Of a DNA stretch of 64,000 nt, positions 56,664 to 64,000 are shown in pieces. Each line of letters opens with the position of its first letter. Positions within the stretch are counted from its first letter, which is position 1. The notes below the pieces were generated by a model, which was not told the origin of the DNA, ran no database searches, and saw only the letters and a list, made by a program, of their open reading frames with translations. Both the position numbers and the translations under genes were made by a program. The stretch lies in contig CM048844.1 of the NCBI GenBank assembly GCA_026545765.1, forward strand, positions 53,850,932 to 53,914,931. The letters run 5' to 3'. This DNA comes from Plantago major. Its lineage: Eukaryota > Streptophyta > Magnoliopsida > Lamiales > Plantaginaceae.

Positions 56664-57223
56664 AATTTCCCCCTTTTTGATCAGTCAACGATGACTATCT
56701 GACCTATTACAAATCTGGATGAGTGAACAATCCAACACTTAATCATTTCTTAAGATTTTTCAATTCATTCAATTAAGTGTAGAAAGTAAACATCAACCAA
56801 ATCACAAGGTGTGATCTTTGCTGACAAGTTATCTTTTATAGAATACTATCTGAGAGTAAGTTCTTCAGATAAGTTACAAAGAAAGATTACAGATAAATTC
56901 AATACATAAAACAAGTTTAGCTCAGTCAGCAAAAATACAACAAAAACTACATAGTAAATTTGGACAACAGGAGTAACCAAGCTCCAAGTAAACATCCTAA
57001 TAGACTAGTCTTCAAGTCTTCAATCTCTTCAAGTCTTCAACAGTATTTCTGTGGATCAGTCTGCAAATTTCCTATCTCCAAACCTTTTGATGTCATCAGA
57101 ATAATCATAGAGAAGTGTTCTGACGAGCATCTCAGTGTCTCTGGCAAATCCACAGACCTCTTTGTAGGTTTTGGTAGGATTTTTCTTGACAAAATGTTTG
57201 ACCCACAGATACTTTCCCCACTT

Positions 57224-58672
57224 CTAGACATGCTCTATTTTGATATCTGAAAGTTTGAAGTATTCGTAGATAATCCTCAGATATCTGATGTCACCCTTGT
57301 ATTGATCTTCAGTTAGATAGAACGACTCATAGGATTCCATAGCGAGTCTTGCTCTTGTGCCTGTTCCTGTGATATTCAGAATTCTGTGCACATCATCTGG
57401 CTTTCCATATGGACATTCATCAGAGAGGTCCTTTATCATGGCTTCAGTTCTCTTGACAACTTCAAAATCCAACCAGGCTTTAATGTGATTGGTGTTGATC
57501 AAGGTTGGCTTATCTTTTCTCCATGCCATAAGTTGTTTATGGATTGGTTCTGGAAATCTTGAATTTACCAGTAGATGCTTAAGTTCCAGAATCCAATAGC
57601 CATTTTTCTGATTGATGCACCTGTAGACAGAGGAATCATTGTCATTCTTCACATACTCTATTTTGGCTTCTTCTGGCCTGAGTGGAAGTTGACTTTGTCT
57701 TTGCTCAGCTCTCAGTCTGTTCCTTCTCTGTCTTGAATTCTCTTTGGGGTTGTTGCTTGAAGAACCACCGTGGATAGACTTGGTATTTCTAGAGGGTGTT
57801 TTAGCTGCTAGGGGCTTTGCAGCTATGGGCTCAGTTAGGCTTTCAATTTTCCTTTCTCTGTGAAGAGGAGCTTCATCTTCATCACTTTCTTCATCATCAT
57901 CAAGATTAAATCTTGTGAGAGTTTTACAGCCTTCTTCATTGCCCAGGGACTTGATTTGACCTTCTTCTTCTTCAGAAGATTCATCAATCCCTTTAACTTG
58001 TCTTCTCCTTGGAGCCTTGGTACTCCTTGGAGGTTTCTGTGCCATGGCCCTTGTTATCATTGTAGTTCCTTCAGTAGGTTTCTGGGAAACAACTACTATT
58101 TGCAAAGCAGCTTGGCTTGAGGAGGGTTCATTGATTCTGAGTGGTGGCTGGGAAGTTTTCATGTTTCTTCTTCCTCTCTGAGCCGCACCAGCTCCAGATT
58201 TCTTCTTGTTTTCTTCTCCTTCTTCCCATTCCCCCTGACTTTGAGGTCCAGATTTGTACACTCTTTCCCCCTTAGTCATTGTTGGCTGACTCAGTCTCAT
58301 AAAAGAATCTGAGAGAGAGTTAAAATGCCCTTGCAAATAATTATAGGCAGTGACCAACTTCTGAAGTTCGGCTTTGAGATATTGATTTTGCTTGATAAGT
58401 CCATTGTGCTTATCAGTGAGCTCTGCCAATGGGCCTAGGATGGCATCTGATTTTCCAGCAGTGTAACTTACCTCTTGGAAAGCTTTTTCAGCTAAAGACG
58501 CATCATCGTCCCTTATCATTCCCAGATCTTTCTGAGCAATGACTATGCTAGTTGTTCTATGAGTGATGAGCTCAGTGAACTTTTTCATTTCAGAGGGGAC
58601 GGAGGCAATTACTTCCTTGTTCTGTGAAGACATCTCCTTTTTCAGATGAGCCAGTACTTGGTATCTGTTCAT
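57224..58672 (-). CDS. SIRE post-pol ORF of R, last segment
   Basis: About 482 residues, nearly the same as the ORF at 2937-4490: N-terminal helical region (IVIAQKDLGMIRDDDASLAE, then NQYLKAELQKLVTAYNYLQ), basic and acidic low-complexity middle, RQRRNRLRAEQRQ, and the C-terminal block with NGYWILELKHLL. It starts slightly further upstream (MNRYQVLAHLKKEM). It precedes the 3' untranslated spacer and LTR. Function unknown. Confidence 0.6.
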   Translation of the reverse strand: MNRYQVLAHLKKEMSSQNKEVIASVPSEMKKFTELITHRTTSIVIAQKDLGMIRDDDASLAEKAFQEVSYTAGKSDAILGPLAELTDKHNGLIKQNQYLKAELQKLVTAYNYLQGHFNSLSDSFMRLSQPTMTKGERVYKSGPQSQGEWEEGEENKKKSGAGAAQRGRRNMKTSQPPLRINEPSSSQAALQIVVVSQKPTEGTTMITRAMAQKPPRSTKAPRRRQVKGIDESSEEEEGQIKSLGNEEGCKTLTRFNLDDDEESDEDEAPLHRERKIESLTEPIAAKPLAAKTPSRNTKSIHGGSSSNNPKENSRQRRNRLRAEQRQSQLPLRPEEAKIEYVKNDNDSSVYRCINQKNGYWILELKHLLVNSRFPEPIHKQLMAWRKDKPTLINTNHIKAWLDFEVVKRTEAMIKDLSDECPYGKPDDVHRILNITGTGTRARLAMESYESFYLTEDQYKGDIRYLRIIYEYFKLSDIKIEHV

Positions 58673-58985
58673 GTATTCATGGGAGTGGACATTTGGCAGT
58701 TTGCTGAAAGTTTCAGAGCAATCGGTTCCTTTTCAAGTGTGAAACCACTAGATGTTCATTGCGGTGCTCTGCCAAAGTCTTGTCTTCTTCATCATCTGAG
58801 TAATCAGCCCAGTGATCTTCATCCTCTTGGACATTCTCATCGATTGTGTCGAGTCCAGCAACCATCTCAGAGATTGGTTTCTTCCCTTTTTGGGAGGAGG
58901 ATGGTACTTCTTTGAAGATGATGCGCCTTTAGCATCATGCTTAATTTCGATACTTCTTCATGATCGAGTTCTTTGGTGATGGCAT

Positions 58986-59731
58986 TTACTGAGATCCTAG
59001 CTCTTTAACCTCAGAGTAAGCAATCATCTCTTGCAGATATTGATCTTGTAATTGGTCAAGCTTGTCTCTGGATTTAGCTATCTGGTCTTCCAGTTGAAGA
59101 TGGAGCTGTTGTTCTTCTTCCAACAGTTGTCTGAGTTGAGCAGTTCTGGATTGAGTATTCAACAATTTTTGAGCGATTTCTTCAGAAACCTCAACTACTT
59201 GTTCAGTAATAACCTTTTGTTGGCAAGATGGATGAGTTGACTTTTGAGGAGATGGAGACGGAGATTTCTGTGCTTTCCTCTCAGTTTGCTTTTCAGCAGT
59301 TGAGACATGATTTCTTTGTGAAATTCCTCCGGTTCCTAGTGCAGGGGCATCATCATCATCCTTTTTGTCTATGTCATCCTTTTGGTGATGGTCAGTGGGA
59401 GGTTCATCGAAGTCGTTTTCGTTTATCTCTTCCTCCTCATCATCTTCAGATACAAGATTGATCACTTCAGGAATAGTGATTTTCTGCCCATTAACCTCTT
59501 CTTGTTCAGAAGGTATAAATTGCAGAGTCTGGCGAATCGGCTTGAATGCCATCTGTAATCTTGTCGACCATCTGCCTGCTCAAAGGCTTGTATCAAATCA
59601 GGCGCCACTTCTGGAGAAATCCTTATGCAATAGAGTCGCGAATCGTATCGCTCGCTAGGGAACATTGCATGGATATACGTCTCCAAGTCAAGAGCTCGTG
59701 CTCGTCTGGTTGGTTGATCTGTGATTCTCAA
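58986..59731 (-). CDS. SIRE post-pol region of R, middle segment
   Basis: Counterpart of 2096-2738. It has LETYIHAMFPS, an Asp/Glu-rich stretch, then a Gln/Glu/Leu-rich helix (RQLLEEEQQLHLQLEDQI) that should form a coiled coil. That helix is not evident in element 1. No recognised domain. Confidence 0.45.
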
Positions 59732-60214
59732 TATTTCAGAGAGATCAGAGCACCTTAACCTTTGCCATTTCTTGAAGCATTGAATATGCTTTGGTAGGGT
59801 TTGAGCTTTGAAAGAAAGAGTTTTGAGTGAGCTTCAAAACTTTTGTAGATATCTGAGTAGAAGTGTAGTTTAGTTTCTGAGTTACCTGAGTAAGTACTTC
59901 AGGCTCAGAGACTTGTGCTACTGAGACAATTGGTGTCTCAGATATCTTGTTGTGAGGTGGAGACTTGGAAGTCTGGTCCTCATCAACCTTTCTTTCTCTG
60001 GCATTTCTGCCTTATCTTCCTCTTTCTCAATTGGAGCCTGTTAGAAACATTTACTTTAAATGATTAAGCACATAGACAAATGACTGAAAAGTGTTATCTT
60101 AAGAATCAATTATCACCTGTGGTACAGGCTCAGATTTCTTAAGAGGCGAGGTTGGGGTAACCTCCTTCTCAGTTTCGGAGGCAAGATTTTCAGCTTCCTC
60201 CTGTTTCTGTGTTT

Positions 60215-61887
60215 CTAACTCAGCCTGTAACAAAGAATTTTTATATAAGTAACAAGATATACATGCATAAAATTTTTCACAAGGTAGGAGTTAAACCATT
60301 CAGCTACCTGAGCATTGTCAGGCTGATTGGTCTCTGGAACTTGTGACCCTTTTATACTTTGGTCTTCTTGTTCCAGTACAGCTTCTTTGTTTGAAGTTTT
60401 AGGTACTTCACACCTTTCCTGAGTGTGCAACTCAGTTGCCTCCCCTGGTTGATCATTCTGAGTAGATGTCTCAGTTTGATCCCTCTCATTGAGTTGGGGA
60501 ACCTGCTCTTTTGCAGGATTTTCTTCAGCATACTGCATTGCTGGTAAGTCGAAATGGAGTTCATTTACCATTTCATCAACCACTTGTGGTAGTTGTGGTT
60601 GTCTGGAAGCAGAAGATCGGTCAGTAGAGTGTTCTTCCAGATTTTTAGATGTGGCCTTTTCATCAGCATCTGCCAGCACTAAATTACCACTCATCAGGGC
60701 TTCTTGAAGTTGTGCGTAAGAAACATTCCCTGATGATGTGTTTGCACCAACAACCTTTGCTATAGGTGCTTCTTCAGCAACCTGAGGTGTAGGTTCTTCT
60801 TCAGATACCTCTTCACCAGTTACTATTTCAGTAACCTTAGCCCTCTTTGTTCTTTCTAGGACTTGAGAGATGACTAGTTCATCATCTTCATCGTCAGAGC
60901 TCTCATCAGCATTAGGAACTGATTGGTCCATAATTCCTGCGGTTTCTGCAGATAGGGCTTGGTGTTTTTCACCACTTTTGGCAGCATTTATGAGTTCATC
61001 AGCAAGGCTTTCTGTAATAGTCTTCACATTTCTGAAAGCACTTTCTCTTGCTGAGTCTACTTGTTCAGTAGTTGATAACTCTTTTGCAGCATTGATGAGT
61101 TGATCTGCCTTTATCAGTTCATCTGCAAGGCCTGCAGATATCTGGGAATCGACAACCTCTATGGGTGTGTCTTCTGATTTGCCAGCAGACTTCTTTCTTG
61201 AAGTTCTGGGCTTCTTGGTCGCAACCTTTTCTTCAGATACCTTTTCAGACTTTCGCTTTTGAGAACCTTTCTGAGAACCAGTAACCTTTTTCATCAAGTT
61301 TGTATACTCATATTTGTAGAGTAGGTTACTGTTGGCTATTTCAGCCGTCTCTCTGAGCTCAATACCAAGCTTCTCCAGCAAGTAGCATATATTCAGACCA
61401 TAGCCTACTGTGGCCTTTGGCTCAGCTAGTCCTTTGGCGATCTTAGGCTCGAAGCCTTGAATCTTCTTCACAAACTTCATGAAGGCGTACTTTCCCCATT
61501 AAAAGGGTTTTCCAGCCTTTTGTCTTGTTGATTCAGCAAGAACATCATGATCCATCGTTCTTGGCTTATCTGGTCAGCACCTCCTTATAGACCATCAAAG
61601 CATCTGTGAAGAATGCAAGCCAATACATCCCAGTGAACCATCAGATGTCTGGTTTGGATGTCAGCAAGCTTCAACTCAGTGGGTGTATCTGATTTTTCAA
61701 GATCACACACGTCACTGTACAATTGTTTAACACCTTCAAGGAGATCATCATCCTTGGTGTTTATTTCAAAATCCTTTCCAAAATTTTGAAAATCAAACAA
61801 CTTACAGAAAGTTGTTAAGTCCAGAAGGATTTCCTTTCCTTGGACTGAGGTTTTGATGAACACTATTGCAAAGGTTTTCGTAAACAC
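60215..61887 (-). CDS. SIRE post-pol region of R, first segment
   Basis: Two open stretches. The upstream one (61887-61585) has TRHLMVHWDVLACILHRCFDG and the one at 61480-60215 continues with FMKFVKKIQGFEPKIAKG, the basic KKPRTSRKK cluster and acidic repeats. The layout is that of 34-1071. The globular part resembles, by spacing of aromatic and small residues, the 'plant transposon protein' ORFs of other plant LTR elements; this is a pattern impression. Intron-like intervals follow at about 60280-59840. Confidence 0.5.
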
Positions 61888-62399
61888 AGAAATTATCCTG
61901 AGTTGTTGTAGAATTCCAACACATCGAGTGATGAAATTCCACTTGACGAAGCGATAGAAAACCTTGATTTGTGCCTTTCAAGCATGTCAAGAATCGACTT
62001 TCGGCTTGGTTCTCTATCGCACCGTGAGGTATTCCTCAACCATGGCACCACCCCAAATCATTCTGTGATTTGAAGTCCAATGGTCGATTAAAATCTCCGC
62101 CAACGATTGTTCATAATAACCAACTCGGTGCTTGCTTTCAAGCATCAGTGGAGGATTGAGATTTCTGGTGGAAGAATTCTTTGGGGCCATCTCTTTATAT
62201 AGTGCAGAATTTGGATTGGTGTTTGAAAGAGATTTGATTCAGTAATTCTTTGCGTAAAAACTTAATCTCGATTTGCGAGATTATAGAGGTTTGCAGAGAA
62301 TCAAGAGAAGGTTTTGCTATTTTTGTGTAAGTCGAATTTTGGATTAGGCGAAAGTGATTTCTTTTGCCAAAATCCTATATATATAGCAATAGAATCTCA

Positions 62400-62957
62400 A
62401 TGACAATTACATACAAATTGATTTTGTGTACGTATTCTGTGATTTGCAAGCGAGCGTGAGCAAGTTCGGCATTAAATGCAAAGTGGGCTTTGTCGAATTT
62501 TACTGATCCACTATTTATCGTGAATTAATTTCCACCGTATAGATCAAACGCTTAATTTCATCAAGGGTCACCATTGCTTTTCAAAGAATGATCACAATCA
62601 ACAAGTGTAATTGTGCCCATTTAATGAATTTTGGCTATTAGCTATCTGAATCACGTTTTTGTATGACCAAGAACACTGTTTGCATCTGAATCTGTCTTAT
62701 ACTTAGGATTTTTCCAAGTTTTTCATCAAGATAGAAATAATGCGAATTTCAAGAGAGTAGTTGACTGCAGATAGTTGTACTATTCTCCTTTGTGTTCCCC
62801 GTTTATAGAGTGATTCAGATATCTGAGTTCCGTAGATCTTAAGTCGCCTTTTGCTCTTTAGACTTTTTGACTTCTGGATACCCGTTCCAGATACCTCTTC
62901 TCTGGATGCCCGTTCCAGATTCCTCTTCTCTGGATGCCCGTTCCAGATTCCTGAACT
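62400..62957 (-). other. Spacer between pol and post-pol region of R, with minisatellite
   Basis: Non-coding. It has three units of the CTGGA...TCCAG minisatellite at about 62873-62957 and a TATATATATAGG-like stretch at about 62376-62390 (sense strand), as in E. Confidence 0.6.
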
Positions 62958-62960
62958 TTT

Positions 62961-64000
62961 TCAGTTCATTGGTAGTTCCATTAGTCCAAGACTATGTCAT
63001 AAGGCTAAGAATCTACTTTGTTGTAGTGGCTTAGTGAAGATATCTGCAAGTTGGTCTTCAGTGCCAATCTTGAGTATCTCTATATTGCCTTTTTCAACGT
63101 GGTCTCTGATGAAGTGATGTCTAACATCAATATGCTTTGTTCTGGCATGAAATTTAGGATTCTGTGTAATCGCAATAGCACTTGTGTTGTCACAGAAAAT
63201 GGGAGTTTTCTTTTCATCGAGTCCATAGTCTTTAAGTTGTTGTTGTATCCACAGAATTTGTGTTGCACAACAACCAGCAGCAATATATTCAGCCTCTGTG
63301 GTAGAAGTTGCAATTGAGTTTTGCTTCTTGCTAAACCACGAGATAAGTCTAGTACCCAGAAACTGACAAGTTCCTGAGGTGCTTTTCCTATCAAAGTTGA
63401 TCCAAGATAATCGGCGTCGAGTACCCAAATAAACTCAATCCGCTTTCTTTAGGATACCACAATCCTACATCTATCGTACCTTTTACATACCTTAATATTT
63501 TCATAGCAATGTTGTAGTGTGTTTGCATCGGATTTGTCCGAAATCTAGCACACTCCAACGTATTGAATATCAGGTCTACTTGCAGTGAGGTAAAGTAGTG
63601 AGCCTATCAATTTCCTATACTTATGTTCTTCAACACTCTTATCTGATTCAGTATAGGTCATTTTGGTTCCAATGCTCATAGATATCTTAGCATTCTTTTC
63701 AGAAGGCCTAAGATTGAATTTTGTGCGCATATGTTTTGCATACTTTGTTTGACTAATGAATATTCCATCATTGAGTTGCTTGACTTGCAATCCTAGAAAA
63801 TAATTCATTTCTCCCATCATGCTCATCTCAAACTTACTTTTCATGAGATTTGCAAAGTCATTACAAAGTTGCTTGTCCTTAGATCCAAATATGATGTCAT
63901 CAACATATACTTGAACTAAGAGTAGTTTCCCATCATGATTTAAGGTAAATAAAATTTTATCAACTTCACCTTTCTTGAAACCAGTTTCCAGAAGGTATTT
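62961..64000 (-). pseudogene. pol of element R, C-terminal part
   Basis: The end of RT ([39 protein letters not shown]) and RNase H (CDNTSAIAI, TKHIDVRHHFIRDHVEKG, EDQLADIFTKPL). The catalytic RT box lies near the right window edge. Same lineage as E and N. Confidence 0.9.

Larger units (their letters stand above)
55010..64000 (-). mobile_element. Ty1/copia SIRE-type element R, 3' part
   Basis: Reverse-strand element inserted into E: 3' LTR (55010-56663), purine tract, long post-pol region (to about 62400), the post-pol minisatellite, and the C-terminal part of pol running off the right window edge. It is the best view in this window of the full long post-pol region next to pol. A few breaks are visible. 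Confidence 0.9.

Overview
This window is repeat-dense nuclear DNA of a flowering plant, most probably a eudicot. The evidence is Ty1/copia elements of the SIRE (Sirevirus) type, Ty3/gypsy elements with a tRNA-Asp-type primer site (Athila/Tat group), a plant L1-type LINE with a C-terminal RNase H, GT-AG introns and AT-rich spacers. No bacterial operon, rRNA, tRNA or CRISPR array was seen. The species cannot be named from the sequence.

Layout. 1-6527 (+): 3' part of a copia/SIRE element, with a long post-pol region and a 1.67-kb LTR. 6528-8210: remnant of another LTR element ending in an LTR at 7349-8210. 8211-18138 (+): Athila-like gypsy fragment A, whose LTR holds a solo LTR of a second gypsy family (8838-10111, target duplication ATTAC) and whose leader holds a 5'-truncated LINE (11421-16540, 15-bp target duplication). 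18139-31859 (-): an old SIRE-type LTR split by a nearly complete SIRE-type element N (18616-30899, target duplication GTGTT), which itself holds a 944-bp solo LTR (21951-22894, target duplication ATCAC). 31860-34550 (-): gypsy fragment B, the same family as A but opposite in orientation. 34551-36700: a diverged SIRE-type LTR piece, a GTTCG-rich tract, and a reverse-strand leader-like region with GC palindromes. 36730-40112 (-): gypsy element C with gag, protease, primer site and LTR. 40113-46531: the only stretch that looks like host sequence. It carries one small three-exon gene for a LEA-like protein (41230-43436), a foldback-type element and simple repeats. 46532-55009 (+): copia/SIRE element E (LTR, gag, pol, start of the post-pol region), cut into by antiparallel element R of the same family (55010 to the window end, -).

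The elements form a stratified insertion record. The oldest layer is the Athila-like A and B, then the old SIRE LTR, then N (its two LTRs differ by about 3% by eye), then the solo LTR inside N. All the retroelement genes are broken or partial. The most distinctive content is the long SIRE post-pol region, present in element 1 and R but much shorter in N, which has large coiled-coil or basic ORFs and intron-like intervals. Other notable items are a hairpin-forming minisatellite just after pol in three copies, hairpins at the outer LTR ends of two gypsy families, and GC-rich palindromic boxes at similar places in several unrelated-looking gypsy LTRs.
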